Assembly: GCA_002440945.1 (NCBI GenBank)
Contig: DJWG01000099.1
Coordinates: 720 to 21,145, forward strand
Origin: Rhodobacteraceae bacterium UBA6236
GTDB lineage: Bacteria; Pseudomonadota; Alphaproteobacteria; Rhodobacterales; Rhodobacteraceae
Length of the DNA: 20,426 bases
Direction of reading: 5' to 3'
Both the position numbers and the translations under genes were made by a program. Below, one piece after another: positions 1 to 8,209 of the stretch (its first letter is position 1; the number at the start of each line of letters is the position of its first letter). Under the pieces are notes generated by a model. That model worked only from the letters and a program-made list of their open reading frames with translations, did not search any database and was not told the DNA's origin.

Positions 1-391
1 GCAGCTCATCGAGGCTGGTCTTGCGCAGGATCGTCCCGATACGGGTGATGCGCGGGTCTTTGGCAAGCTTCTGGTTCAGGTTCCATTCGGCGGCAACGAC
101 CGGATCGTTCGCGATCATGTCCCGCAGCACCTGTTCGGCATTGGGAACCATGGTGCGGATCTTCCAGCACCGGAAGTTGCGCCCGTTCTGCCCGACGCGC
201 AGTTGCGAATAGAAGGGCCTGCCGCCTTGCAGCAATGTCAGGCCGACGATGAGGATGAACACCGGCACCAGGACCGGCAGGGCAAGAAGAATAAGCGAAA
301 GGTCAAAAAGGCGTTTGCCCTTGGTGGCGTAGAGACTCGTTACCGGATCACTCGTCGGGAAGACCGACGTTTCAAACAGGGGGAATGTCAT
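1..391 (-). CDS. ExoY-like sugar transferase (polyprenyl-phosphate glycosyl-1-phosphate transferase), partial
   Basis: This is the N-terminal 130 residues of a bacterial sugar transferase (PF02397 type); the C-terminus lies beyond the left edge of the window. Such enzymes move a hexose-1-phosphate from a nucleotide sugar to undecaprenyl phosphate at the inner membrane and so start exopolysaccharide or O-unit synthesis. Visible evidence: a hydrophobic membrane segment at about residues 31-52, followed by GGRPFYSQLRVGQNGRNF and then KIRTM, the family's hallmark sequence. The fragment ends in RKTSLDEL, matching the conserved T-S-(L/I)-DELPQ region. The start is ATG at 391, with GGAG nine bases upstream. 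The region upstream (392-612) is AT-richer and probably holds its own promoter. The sugar specificity cannot be read from this part. Confidence 0.88.
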   Translation of the reverse strand, partial: MTFPLFETSVFPTSDPVTSLYATKGKRLFDLSLILLALPVLVPVFILIVGLTLLQGGRPFYSQLRVGQNGRNFRCWKIRTMVPNAEQVLRDMIANDPVVAAEWNLNQKLAKDPRITRIGTILRKTSLDEL

Positions 392-612
392 CTGGCGATG
401 CTCCGCTTCCAATAACCTCAAAAAATCAGCCCCCCGGCCTTAAGTAATGACCTGTCTAGGCGAGTATTGTCATAAAAACAAACGACAAACTCGGGGCAGG
501 CGGAAACGGTTTTGTCCTAAAATTAGTCATAATGCGCCGCAATTTCGTGAACATGCCGGGAACATACAATTAACAATCCAGATGGTCCGTCACCGTCTTG
601 TCACAGATCTTC
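392..612. other. AT-richer intergenic region upstream of the sugar transferase gene
   Basis: No gene is visible here. The stretch is clearly AT-richer than its surroundings, as expected of a control region for the minus-strand sugar transferase. It contains the small dyad CTAA-AA-TTAG (517-526), an imperfect TTGTC/GACAA repeat around 467-488, and two direct GAACAT copies near 549 and 560. I could not identify a convincing -35/-10 pair. It begins downstream of the xylA stem-loop, so the sugar transferase is probably a separate transcription unit. Confidence 0.5.
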
Positions 613-646
613 GCGGCACTGCGGCGAATTGGGGCCGCGGTGCCGC
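613..646 (-). terminator. Stem-loop downstream of xylA, probable end of the xyl operon
   Basis: GCGGCACTGCGGC (613-625) pairs with GCCGCGGTGCCGC (634-646) over 13 positions, 12 Watson-Crick and one wobble on one strand, around an 8-base loop. It starts about 30 bases after the xylA stop on the minus strand. There is no run of T after it, so it may be a weak or factor-assisted terminator, or a 3' end stabiliser rather than a classical intrinsic terminator. Confidence 0.55.
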
Positions 647-675
647 AATCACATATCAACAAGCGATTCGCGCGG

Positions 676-1980
676 CTAGACGAATCTGTTCCAGAGGTTC
701 TCCAGCCGTTCTTGCCGGCCCGACCGGGGCTGCGGATCGGTGCCACCGGCCAGCACCTTCGCGGCGATGGTATCCAGCGATCCGCCGTCCAGCATCGAGC
801 GGTTTTCCGGTTTGTCCCATCCCGCGTAGCGATCCGAACGTGCCCGTTCCAGCGATCCGTCTTCCCAAAGCGCCGCCGCCGCCTTCAGCGCCCGCGCGCA
901 GACATCCATGCCGCCGACATGGGCAAGGATCAGGTCCTCTGGATCAAGGCTTTGACGGCGGATCTTGGCGTCGAAATTCGTCCCGCCCGTGGTGAATCCC
1001 CCGGCGCGGATCACTTCGTAGAAGGCCCGGGCCATTTCGGGAACGTTGTCGGGGAACTGGTCCGTATCCCACCCCGACTGGTAATCGTTGCGGTTCATGT
1101 CGATCGACCCGAACAGCCCCAGCGAGGCCGCCAGCGCCAGCTCATGTTCAAACGAATGCCCCGCCAGGATCGCATGGCCCTGTTCGATGTTCACCTTGAC
1201 TTCGTTTTCCAGCCCGAAGCGTTTCAGGAACCCGTAAACCGTCGCCACGTCATAGTCGTACTGGTGCTTCGACGGCTCCTGGGGCTTCGGCTCGATCAGG
1301 ATCGCGCCCTGGAAGCCGATCTTGTGCTTGTAATCGACGACCATCTGCAGGAACCGCCCGGCCTGCTGGCTTTCGCGGGCAAGATCCGTGTTCAGAAGCG
1401 TCTCATACCCTTCGCGCCCTCCCCAAAGGACATAGTTCTGCCCGCCCAGCCGGTGCGTCGCGTCCATGCAGGATTTCACCGTCGCGGCGGCATAGGCAAA
1501 GACTTCGGGATCGGGGTTCGTCGCGGCCCCGGCCATCCAGCGCCGGTGCGAGAACATGTTGGCCGTTCCCCACAAAAGCCGGGTCCGGCTTTGGTCCATC
1601 CTGGCGGCCAGATAATCGGTCATCTCTTCCAGATTGCGCAGGCTTTCGGCAAAGGTCGCGCCCTCGGGCCGCACGTCGGCGTCGTGGAAGCAGAAGAAGG
1701 GCACATCCAGGATGTCGAACATCTCGAACGCCACATCGGCCTTCAGCCGCGCCAGGTCCATCGTGTCGCCAAACCAGGGCCGCTCGAAGGTCTGCCCGCC
1801 GAAGGGATCGCCGCCCGGCCAGGCAAAGCTGTGCCACCAGGCGACGGCAAAGCGCAGGTGATCCTCCATCCGCTTGCCCATCACCAGTTCATCGGGGTTG
1901 TAATGGCGGAAGGCAAATTCGTTTCCAGAGTCCGGCCCTTCGTAGCGGATCTGCGGGATACCCTTGAAAAAGTCGGTCAT
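676..1980 (-). CDS. xylA: D-xylose isomerase
   Basis: Cytoplasmic enzyme that converts D-xylose to D-xylulose, the first catabolic step of the isomerase pathway. The 434-residue protein is full length for the longer (class II) xylose isomerases. Visible catalytic and metal-binding elements: [12 protein letters not shown] (H99, D102), [10 protein letters not shown] (E230, K232), NIEQGHA (E266, H269), and the metal-site string [19 protein letters not shown] (D294, D305, D307). The start ATG overlaps the end of xylB by four bases (ATGA), and AAGGGG lies five bases upstream, so it is read from the same message and probably coupled to xylB. It is the last gene of the operon and is followed by a stem-loop. 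No anomaly was seen. Confidence 0.98.
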   Translation of the reverse strand: MTDFFKGIPQIRYEGPDSGNEFAFRHYNPDELVMGKRMEDHLRFAVAWWHSFAWPGGDPFGGQTFERPWFGDTMDLARLKADVAFEMFDILDVPFFCFHDADVRPEGATFAESLRNLEEMTDYLAARMDQSRTRLLWGTANMFSHRRWMAGAATNPDPEVFAYAAATVKSCMDATHRLGGQNYVLWGGREGYETLLNTDLARESQQAGRFLQMVVDYKHKIGFQGAILIEPKPQEPSKHQYDYDVATVYGFLKRFGLENEVKVNIEQGHAILAGHSFEHELALAASLGLFGSIDMNRNDYQSGWDTDQFPDNVPEMARAFYEVIRAGGFTTGGTNFDAKIRRQSLDPEDLILAHVGGMDVCARALKAAAALWEDGSLERARSDRYAGWDKPENRSMLDGGSLDTIAAKVLAGGTDPQPRSGRQERLENLWNRFV

Positions 1981-3413
1981 GTCAGCCCCTTCATCGCATC
2001 GCGGGCCGCGACATGGCGCGCGTGCCCTTCATCGAAAGCATCCCTCAAGGCGGCGTCAGGTTCGATCACCCGCGCAATCGGCGGCATCTGCGCCACTTCC
2101 GCGCCCGCCCCCGTCGCCGCCATGATCGCCAGCCGCGCCGCACCGAAGGCCGCGCCGAAATCTCCGGCGACCGGCAGGGCCACCGCCGTATCCAGCGCCG
2201 TGGCAATCGCTGCCAGCCAGTAATCCGACCGCGATCCGCCGCCCACCGCCAGCAGCCGGTCGATCCGGGTGCCGGTGCTAGCCAGCGCATCCCGGCAATC
2301 GCGAAGCGCGAAGCTGACCCCTTCCAGCACCGCCCGCGTCGCCGCGGCCCGATCCGTCGCATGTTCAAGCCCCGTGAAGGCCCCCCGGATCGCCGCATCG
2401 TTAAGCGGAGTCCGCTCACCCCCCAGATAGGGCAGGAACTGCGTCTTCCCCGGTGCCCGCAGCGGACCGATGTCGCGGGTCAATTCCGCCGCATCCGATC
2501 CGACCAGCCGCGCGAACCAGTTCAGCGCATCGGTCGCCGCAAGGATCACCCCCATCTGGTGCCAGGTGTCGGGAATCGCGTGGCAAAACGTATGCACCGC
2601 CGTTGCCGGATCGGGCCGGTAGCCATCATTCGCCGCAAACAGCACGCCCGAGGTGCCAAGGCTCACAAAAGCCTGCCCTCCGCGCACGACCCCGACCCCG
2701 ATCGCCGAGGCCGCATTGTCCCCGCCGCCGCCCGCGACTATCACGCCGCGCGGCAGGCCGAAGCGGCTTGCCAGCCCGTCGCGCAGCGCGCCCGACACTT
2801 CGGAGCCCTCGACCAGCCGAGGCATCATCGCCCGGGTCATTCCCGTTGCCGCCAGAAGCGCGTCCGACCAGTCGCGCGCGCCGGTGTCCAGCCAGCTTGT
2901 CCCCGAGGCATCCGACATTTCGGCAAGATGCTCGCCTGTCAGCCAAAGCCGCAGGTAGTCCTTCGGCAGAAGCACCTTGGCTGTCCGCGCGAAAATAGCC
3001 GGTTCATGCCGCGCCACCCACAGAAGCTTTGGCGCGGTGAAGCCCGGAAAGACGATATTGCCGGAAATGTCGCGAAAGCGCGGATCGGCATCCAGTTCGG
3101 CCGCCTCACGATGCGAACGGGTGTCGTTCCACAGGATGCAGGGCCGCAGCACATTGTCCGAAGCATCGAGCAACGTCGCGCCATGCATCTGCCCCGACAG
3201 CCCGATGCCCCTCACCGATGACAGGCCCCGCGCCGAAAGCTTCCCCAGAACCGTTTCAGCGGCGGCGATCCAGTCGGTCGGCGATTGTTCTGACCAACCG
3301 TCCTGCGGGCGGCTGACAGTCAACGGCGCGGAAGCCTCGGCCAGAACCTTCTGGCCTTCGTCGATCAGAACGCCCTTCAGCCCCGAGGTTCCCAGATCCA
3401 GCCCGATATACAT
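1977..3413 (-). CDS. xylB: Xylulokinase
   Basis: FGGY-family sugar kinase that phosphorylates D-xylulose to D-xylulose 5-phosphate, feeding the pentose phosphate pathway. Numbering from ATG at 3413 (478 residues): the N-terminal phosphate-binding DLGTSG (6-11), GQMHG (74-78), ILWND (93-97), and [12 protein letters not shown] with the probable catalytic base D232, as in other xylulokinases. The ATG overlaps the stop of the upstream ABC ATPase gene as TGATG. A GTG codon lies directly before it at 3416, but the TGATG arrangement and a purine-rich stretch about seven bases upstream favour the ATG. The gene overlaps xylA by four bases. Context with xylFHG and xylA makes D-xylulose the natural substrate. 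Confidence 0.96.
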   Translation of the reverse strand: MYIGLDLGTSGLKGVLIDEGQKVLAEASAPLTVSRPQDGWSEQSPTDWIAAAETVLGKLSARGLSSVRGIGLSGQMHGATLLDASDNVLRPCILWNDTRSHREAAELDADPRFRDISGNIVFPGFTAPKLLWVARHEPAIFARTAKVLLPKDYLRLWLTGEHLAEMSDASGTSWLDTGARDWSDALLAATGMTRAMMPRLVEGSEVSGALRDGLASRFGLPRGVIVAGGGGDNAASAIGVGVVRGGQAFVSLGTSGVLFAANDGYRPDPATAVHTFCHAIPDTWHQMGVILAATDALNWFARLVGSDAAELTRDIGPLRAPGKTQFLPYLGGERTPLNDAAIRGAFTGLEHATDRAAATRAVLEGVSFALRDCRDALASTGTRIDRLLAVGGGSRSDYWLAAIATALDTAVALPVAGDFGAAFGAARLAIMAATGAGAEVAQMPPIARVIEPDAALRDAFDEGHARHVAARDAMKGLT

Positions 3414-4189
3414 CACACGGCCTGCGGGGGTTTCTTGCCCAGGATGATCATGCCCAGGATGTCATCGTCCGTGACCTCGTTCACGTTCACCGTGCCGACG
3501 CGCTTGCCGTTTTTCATCACCACCGCCCGGTCGCACAGATCCATGACCGCATGGATGTCATGTTCGATCAGGAAGATGCCCAGGCCCTGCTTCTTCAGCT
3601 CCTTGATCAGTTCGGCCACCATCCGGGTTTCATGGGGGCCAAGCGCCGCTGTCGGTTCGTCCATGATGAGGATGCGGGCGTTGAAATAGACCGCCCGCGC
3701 GATGGCGACCGACTGTCGCTGCCCGCCCGACAGGGCGGAAACCGGCTCCTTGAACTTGCGGAAGTTCGGGTTGAGCCGCGCCATGATCTTGCGCGTCTCG
3801 GCCTCCATCGCGCCGTCGTCGACGAAGCCCATCGGCGTCACCAGCTCGCGCCCCAGGAACAGGTTCGATGCCGCATCCAGGTTATCGGCCAGCGCAAGCG
3901 TCTGATAAATCGTCTCGATGTTGTAGGCGCGGGCATCGCGGGGATTGTTGATCGCGGCCTTCTCGCCGTTGATGAAGATCTCGCCCGCATCGGCGTGATA
4001 GGCGCCAGACAGGCACTTGATCAACGTCGATTTCCCCGCGCCATTGTGGCCCAGGAGGCCCACCACTTCGCCGGGGTAAAGGTCGATCGATACATGGTCC
4101 ACCGCCTTGATCCCCCCGAAGGAGATCGAGATGTCGCGCATCTCGACCAGGGGGGTTCCGCTGCGGTCGGCGGTCATTTCGTTGTCCAT
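3413..4189 (-). CDS. xylG: Sugar ABC transporter ATP-binding protein, single cassette (XylG/FrcA-like)
   Basis: ATPase that powers the xylose importer on the cytoplasmic side of the membrane. It has all the motifs of one complete cassette: Walker [10 protein letters not shown] (47-55, K53), Q-loop near Q96, signature LSGGQ (153-157), Walker B ILIMDEP (D177, E178) and switch H210. At 258 residues it holds one cassette, whereas the E. coli XylG and RbsA proteins are about 500 residues with two; it resembles the single-cassette FrcA type and should act as a homodimer. The start ATG has AGGGGG just upstream and lies nine bases after the permease stop. The symbol follows from the operon context; the sequence alone only shows a CUT2-type sugar ATPase. 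Confidence 0.93.
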   Translation of the reverse strand: MDNEMTADRSGTPLVEMRDISISFGGIKAVDHVSIDLYPGEVVGLLGHNGAGKSTLIKCLSGAYHADAGEIFINGEKAAINNPRDARAYNIETIYQTLALADNLDAASNLFLGRELVTPMGFVDDGAMEAETRKIMARLNPNFRKFKEPVSALSGGQRQSVAIARAVYFNARILIMDEPTAALGPHETRMVAELIKELKKQGLGIFLIEHDIHAVMDLCDRAVVMKNGKRVGTVNVNEVTDDDILGMIILGKKPPQAV

Positions 4190-4198
4190 TGCGGCCCC

Positions 4199-5491
4199 CT
4201 ATTTGCCGGCGCGTTTACGGTACTGGATGTCCAGCCACACGGCGAGGACAAGGACGAGTCCGACGACGATGTTCTGGAACGGGCTTTCCGCCCCGACCAT
4301 CGCCATCCCCGATTGCAGGGACTGCATGATCAATGCGCCTAGGATCGCGCCATAGATCGTGCCGACCCCGCCCGACAGTGCCGTCCCGCCGATCACCGCC
4401 GCCGCGATGACCCGCAATTCGTCCAGTGTGCCCAGGTCATTGGTGTGGTTCTGCAACCGCGCCTGCGCGATGATCGCCGACAGGCCGCACAGCGCGCCCA
4501 TCAGCGCGAAGACCTTCACCGTCAACCAGCGGGTATTGACGCCCGACAGCTCTGCCGCATCCGGGTTGCCGCCCGCCGCGAAGACGTAGCGCCCGAAGCG
4601 GGTCTTCAGCGCGACGATGGTGATGATGATGGCGACGACGATCAGCACCACCACCGAGATCGGCAGGCCGAAGCCTTCGGTGTAGCCCTCGGGCATGATC
4701 TGGCCCCGGGCCTCGAACATGCGTTTCAGCCGCGCATCGGGGACCAGGTAGGAATTCAGGAAATAGACGAATCCGAGGATCACGGTGGCGATCAGGCCGG
4801 ACAGGATCACTTCGGCTCCGAAGGGTTTCACGGGAAATTCGTGGCGCTGCTTGGTGTGCCGCCCGCGCCAGATGACCCAGACCGCGCCTGCCGCCGCCAG
4901 CAGCCCGACGATCCAGGACAGGGTGACGCCAAGCGTGCCCTCCGATCCGCCGAACTTCAGGAAGGTCGGATCAAGCGGCCCCAGCGTCTGGCCCGACGTC
5001 ATGTACCACCCGACGTTGCGCCAGATCAGCAAGCCGCCCAGCGTCACGATGAAAGCGGGGATGCGCTGATAGCCCACCAGCCAGCCATTCACCGCCCCGA
5101 CCAGTGCGCCGGTTAGGATGCCGGCCAGCATGGCGATCGGCGCGATCAACGGGCTGCCCAGCGGAATGCCGTATTGCGGCAGGATCCGTACCTGCAAGAG
5201 GCCCATCACGGCCGAACACAGCGCCAGAAGCGCCCCCACCGACAAATCGATGTGGCGCATGACGATCACGAAGACCATCCCCGTCGCCATGATCGCGACC
5301 GAAACAGTCTGGATCGTCAGGTTGAAGATGTTGCGGGCCGAGAGGAACCGGCCATCGGTATACCAGGTGAAGGCCAGACAGATCAGGATGAAGGCACCGA
5401 TCATGCCCAGAAGCCGGGTGTCGATTTCCAGCGTCTCGAACAGGCCGCGCTTCTGTTCGGGATCAGTATGGGGGGAGGCCACGTCAGTCAT
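4199..5491 (-). CDS. xylH: Sugar (xylose) ABC transporter permease
   Basis: Inner-membrane permease of the CUT2 class, 430 residues from ATG 5491. A hydrophilic N-terminal tail of about 27 residues is followed by multiple hydrophobic segments. RHIDLSVGA (79-87) corresponds to the GGIDLSVG motif of this family, and the stretch GGNPDAAELSGVN followed by a hydrophobic helix matches the cytoplasmic loop that contacts the ATPase. The start was chosen because AAGGA lies eight bases upstream and the protein begins at the usual place; a longer reading frame to 5557 runs through an intercistronic stem-loop and is unlikely to be translated. It sits between xylF and xylG, as expected for an importer operon. 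Confidence 0.95.
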   Translation of the reverse strand: MTDVASPHTDPEQKRGLFETLEIDTRLLGMIGAFILICLAFTWYTDGRFLSARNIFNLTIQTVSVAIMATGMVFVIVMRHIDLSVGALLALCSAVMGLLQVRILPQYGIPLGSPLIAPIAMLAGILTGALVGAVNGWLVGYQRIPAFIVTLGGLLIWRNVGWYMTSGQTLGPLDPTFLKFGGSEGTLGVTLSWIVGLLAAAGAVWVIWRGRHTKQRHEFPVKPFGAEVILSGLIATVILGFVYFLNSYLVPDARLKRMFEARGQIMPEGYTEGFGLPISVVVLIVVAIIITIVALKTRFGRYVFAAGGNPDAAELSGVNTRWLTVKVFALMGALCGLSAIIAQARLQNHTNDLGTLDELRVIAAAVIGGTALSGGVGTIYGAILGALIMQSLQSGMAMVGAESPFQNIVVGLVLVLAVWLDIQYRKRAGK

Positions 5492-5542
5492 GTCCGGTCC
5501 TTTGATTGAACGGTTGCCGCCTGGGCCGGGCGGCCGGGGGTG

Positions 5543-5568
5543 AAGCCCCGGCACCACGGCCGGGGCTT
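5543..5568 (-). other. Intercistronic stem-loop between xylF and xylH
   Basis: AAGCCCCGGC (5543-5552) and GCCGGGGCTT (5559-5568) form a perfect 10-bp stem with a six-base loop. It begins 11 bases after the xylF stop in the direction of transcription. Such structures after the binding-protein gene commonly protect the upstream message from 3' exonucleases or cause partial termination, giving more binding protein than permease. The stem is followed by only two T in the minus-strand direction, so full termination is unlikely. Confidence 0.7.
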
Positions 5569-5578
5569 TACGCGAAGA

Positions 5579-6601
5579 TCAGTTGCAGGGGGCCGGACCG
5601 CCGGTCACGCCCTGACACAGTTCTTCCTTGGTGATCCATCCGGCATCGACCACAAGGCCAAGGTTGTCCTTGGTGATCGGCACCGGGGTCAGCAGAACGG
5701 CGCTCATGTCATTGCCGCCGGGGGTCTTGAAGGTCTGCACCTTGTCGATTTCGGTGTTCTTCTTGCCCCCCGCCAGCGCCAGCGCGATTTCCGCGGCGTT
5801 CTTGCCCAGGTCGCGCGAATCCTTCCAGACCGACACGGTCTGCGTCCCGGCGGCAATCCGGTTCAGCGCCGCCTTGTCGGCATCCTGGCCCGACACCGGC
5901 ACCACCAGCCCCTGCGAGGCCAGCGCCGCGATGGCGCCGCCCGCCGTCCCGTCGTTCGAGGCGACAACGGCATCCACCTTGTTGTCGTTCTGGGTCAGGA
6001 TCTGTTCCATGTTCTTCTGCGCGTTCGCAGGCAGCCAGCCATCGGTATAAGCCTCGCCCACGATCTTGATGTCGCCCTTGTCGATCGCCGGTTGCAGCAC
6101 TTCCTGCTGTCCGCCGCGCAGGAAATCGGCGTTCGGATCGGTGTTCGAACCCTTGATCATCACATAATTGCCCTTCGGCGCCACCTTCAGCACCTCGCGC
6201 GCCTGCATCCGGCCCACCTCGACGTTGTCGAAGGTCAGGTAGAAGGCCCGCGGGTCTTCGATCAGCCGGTCATAGGCCACGACCGGAATCCCCTGATCCG
6301 CCGCCGCCTGCACAGCCGGAATCACGGCCTGTGTATCCTGCGCCAGCACGATAAGCGCATTGACGCCCTGCCCCAGAAGCGATTCGATATCAGACAGCTG
6401 CTTGGCCGAGGACGACTGCGCATCGGCCGAAACATAGGTGGCGCCAGCGGCTTCAAGCGCGACCTTGATCGCGGCTTCGTCGGTCTTCCAGCGTTCCTCC
6501 TGAAAGTTCGACCAGGAAACACCGACCTTCATCTCGGCCATGGCCGAAGTGGCGGCAAAGCCGGCGGCCAGGGCCACGGCTGCCAGAACGGACTTGTGCA
6601 T
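5579..6601 (-). CDS. xylF: D-xylose ABC transporter substrate-binding protein
   Basis: Periplasmic solute-binding protein that captures D-xylose for the XylHG importer. It has 340 residues from ATG 6601, with GGGGAGG eight bases upstream. A signal peptide is clear: K3, a hydrophobic core, then ATSAMA followed by E23, giving a probable cleavage after residue 22. The mature protein opens with KVGVSW. It carries features shared with E. coli XylF: VVAYDRLI (107-114), [10 protein letters not shown], and an [17 protein letters not shown] region, all of the periplasmic-binding type 1/4 fold. It is the first gene of the operon, directly downstream of the promoter and palindrome at 6664-6697. A longer frame to 6640 lacks a ribosome site. 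Confidence 0.96.
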   Translation of the reverse strand: MHKSVLAAVALAAGFAATSAMAEMKVGVSWSNFQEERWKTDEAAIKVALEAAGATYVSADAQSSSAKQLSDIESLLGQGVNALIVLAQDTQAVIPAVQAAADQGIPVVAYDRLIEDPRAFYLTFDNVEVGRMQAREVLKVAPKGNYVMIKGSNTDPNADFLRGGQQEVLQPAIDKGDIKIVGEAYTDGWLPANAQKNMEQILTQNDNKVDAVVASNDGTAGGAIAALASQGLVVPVSGQDADKAALNRIAAGTQTVSVWKDSRDLGKNAAEIALALAGGKKNTEIDKVQTFKTPGGNDMSAVLLTPVPITKDNLGLVVDAGWITKEELCQGVTGGPAPCN

Positions 6602-6663
6602 GCGTATCCTCCCCTTGTCGGGCCTCCCAGCCCGGATCACGGCATTGGTGCCGGAGTGGCAAA

Positions 6664-6692
6664 ACGATGCTGTTCTTAATTTTAGTTGTCAA
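6664..6692 (-). promoter_or_regulatory. Candidate xylF operon promoter
   Basis: On the minus strand a perfect TTGACA (6692-6687) is followed after 17 bases by CATCGT (6669-6664), a weak -10 match. This puts a transcription start roughly 55 bases before the xylF ATG. The -35 box lies inside the palindrome at 6676-6697, as expected for a repressed promoter. The -10 assignment is uncertain. Confidence 0.5.
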
Positions 6693-6697
6693 ATTAA
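6676..6697. promoter_or_regulatory. Palindromic operator candidate for XylR
   Basis: TTAATTT (6676-6682) and AAATTAA (6691-6697) form an inverted repeat with an eight-base centre, in an AT-rich island of an otherwise GC-rich region. It overlaps the TTGACA of the xylF promoter and lies between xylF and the divergent ROK repressor gene. Location and symmetry suggest the binding site of the repressor; binding itself is inferred. Confidence 0.55.
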
Positions 6698-6802
6698 AAA
6701 GACGCAGCGAGACTAGGTTTGCGCACGCAATCCGCCGAAGGTGCCGCTGCAACGCGGAAAAAACGACGATATGCCTGCAAGATCGGGGCGGTTGCCCGCT
6801 AG

Positions 6803-6808
6803 TATAAT
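6803..6808 (+). promoter_or_regulatory. Candidate -10 box of xylR
   Basis: A perfect TATAAT sits 15 bases before the xylR ATG at 6824. No good -35 is seen at the usual distance. If used, the leader would be only about 8-10 bases long, which would remove or shorten the GGAAG ribosome site, so either initiation is near-leaderless or this box is fortuitous. Confidence 0.3.
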
Positions 6809-6823
6809 TCGGAAGTCGAACAA

Positions 6824-8107
6824 ATGCCCCATGCTCTGCGTCCCGGACCTGCCATCCGCACCTTCAACGATCTGGAACGGCTGGGTTGTGGGCCGATGAT
6901 ACCGCCGCTGTCGGAATCGCCGCGTCCGCTGCGGCAGCAGATCTTTGAACGGGTCCGCGCCGCTGGCCAGATGCCCCGCGTCCAGGTGGCGCGTGAACTT
7001 GCCGTCAGCCCGGCGACCGTCACCACGCTGACCTCCGAACTGATCGACCTCGGCTTGCTGGAAGAAGTCTCCACCGCTTCGGAAGGTGCCCGTGGGCGGC
7101 CAGCGGTATCCCTGGGCGTGCGCGCGGCGGCGCATTATGTGGGTGGCGTGAAGCTTTGGGATCGCGGGCTGATTGCGGTGGTCATGGATTTCGCCGGCAA
7201 CCTGCTGGGGGGCGAATCCATTCCCCGTGATCCCGGCACGGTAGAACCGACCGAGTTGATCCGCCTGGTCGAGGATGTTCTGGGTCGCGTCTGCGCCGGG
7301 ATCGGCCTTGATCCGGGTGCGCTGTCGGCGGTGGGTCTGGGCCTGCCGGGCTTCGTCGACACCAACAGCGGCATCGTGCACTGGTGTCCGGTCCTGTCCG
7401 AACGCCATGTTCCCGTTGCCCGCATGGCAGCCGAGGTACTGGGCCTGCCGGTCCATGTCGATAACGACGCCAACCTTGTCACCCTGGCCGAACTTTGGTT
7501 CGGCGCAGGGCGCAGGCTGTCGGATTTCGCCGTGGTGACCATCGAACATGGCGTCGGCATGGGCTTTGTCCTCAACCACCGGATCTATCGCGGCGCGCAA
7601 GGCCTTGGCACGGAACTGGGCCATACCAAGGTGCAGCTGGACGGCGCGCTGTGCCGCTGCGGGCAGCGCGGCTGTCTTGAGGCTTATGTGGCCGACTATG
7701 CCCTTGCACGCGAGGCGACCACCGCGCTCAACTGGCCGACGCGCGAATTGCAGTCGATGACGGTCCTTCTTGAAAGCCTTTATGACCACGCCAAGGCCGG
7801 CAACGCGGCGGCGCGGTCGATCTTCCACCGGGCGGGGCGCTACCTGGCGCTGGGCCTTGCGAATGTGGTGAACCTTTTCGACCCGGAGCTGATAATCCTG
7901 TCCGGCGAACGGATGCGCTACGACTACCTTTACGCCAAGGAAACCCTGGCCGAGATCGAGGCGCTCGCGCTCAATACCGGGCGCCCCGCGCCAAGGATCG
8001 AGATCCACGCCTGGGGTGATCTGCTGTGGGGCCATGGCGCGGCGGCGCTGGCACTGTCCGAAGTGACCGAGGGGCTTCTGGGGGCCTCGCGCGACATCGC
8101 CGCATGA
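6824..8107 (+). CDS. xylR: ROK-family transcriptional repressor, probable xylose regulator
   Basis: DNA-binding regulator, 427 residues, divergent from the xyl operon and the likely xylose-responsive repressor of it. A winged helix-turn-helix lies at about residues 36-97 (QVARELAVSPATVTTLTSELIDLG, then the wing GARGRPAVSLG). The ROK domain follows: GLGLPGFVDTNSGIVHW (171-187), VDNDAN (212-217) and the ROK zinc site with H267, C277, C279 and C284 (CRCGQRGC). The kinase-type DxGxT phosphate loop is not apparent near residues 107-120, consistent with a sugar-sensing repressor rather than a kinase. ATG 6824 has GGAAG eight bases upstream; a later ATG at 6896 is possible but has a poorer site and would still keep the HTH. 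Its stop is embedded in ATGATG. Confidence 0.92.
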   Translation: MPHALRPGPAIRTFNDLERLGCGPMIPPLSESPRPLRQQIFERVRAAGQMPRVQVARELAVSPATVTTLTSELIDLGLLEEVSTASEGARGRPAVSLGVRAAAHYVGGVKLWDRGLIAVVMDFAGNLLGGESIPRDPGTVEPTELIRLVEDVLGRVCAGIGLDPGALSAVGLGLPGFVDTNSGIVHWCPVLSERHVPVARMAAEVLGLPVHVDNDANLVTLAELWFGAGRRLSDFAVVTIEHGVGMGFVLNHRIYRGAQGLGTELGHTKVQLDGALCRCGQRGCLEAYVADYALAREATTALNWPTRELQSMTVLLESLYDHAKAGNAAARSIFHRAGRYLALGLANVVNLFDPELIILSGERMRYDYLYAKETLAEIEALALNTGRPAPRIEIHAWGDLLWGHGAAALALSEVTEGLLGASRDIAA

Positions 8108-8209
8108 TGGCTGGTCGTTTCTCGATCTCCAGGAACCTGCGGCGCCAGCCGTTGCAGTTCGATCCGGCTTCGCCCAAACTGCGCGCCAATCTGGCCCCGA
8201 GGTTTCGTC
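8108..8209 (+). other. Open region between xylR and yihY without a clear gene
   Basis: Two ATGs overlap the xylR stop (8104 and 8107) in the frame +1 relative to xylR, and that frame is open to about 8274 with fairly coding-like third positions. Its product (beginning MMAGRFSISRNLRRQ) is not recognisable. The frame of the YihY-like gene is also open from 8108 on but holds no ATG, GTG or TTG before 8303. Either a short coupled leader is encoded here or the YihY gene has suffered, or uses, a frameshift. Confidence 0.35.

Noticed and set aside
559..563. GGAAC at 559 on the plus strand as an EcfG promoter
   Set aside because: The spacing does not lead to a GTT, and no plus-strand gene follows; only the antisense of xylA lies ahead.
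598..2223. 541-residue open frame on the plus strand opposite xylA and xylB
   Set aside because: It is a GC-driven shadow of two certain genes; its translation is rich in R, P, H and G without a recognisable domain.
4199..5557. Longer xylH starting at 5557
   Set aside because: The added 22 residues are encoded by the stem-loop and lack a ribosome site; ATG 5491 has AAGGA and a normal N-terminus.
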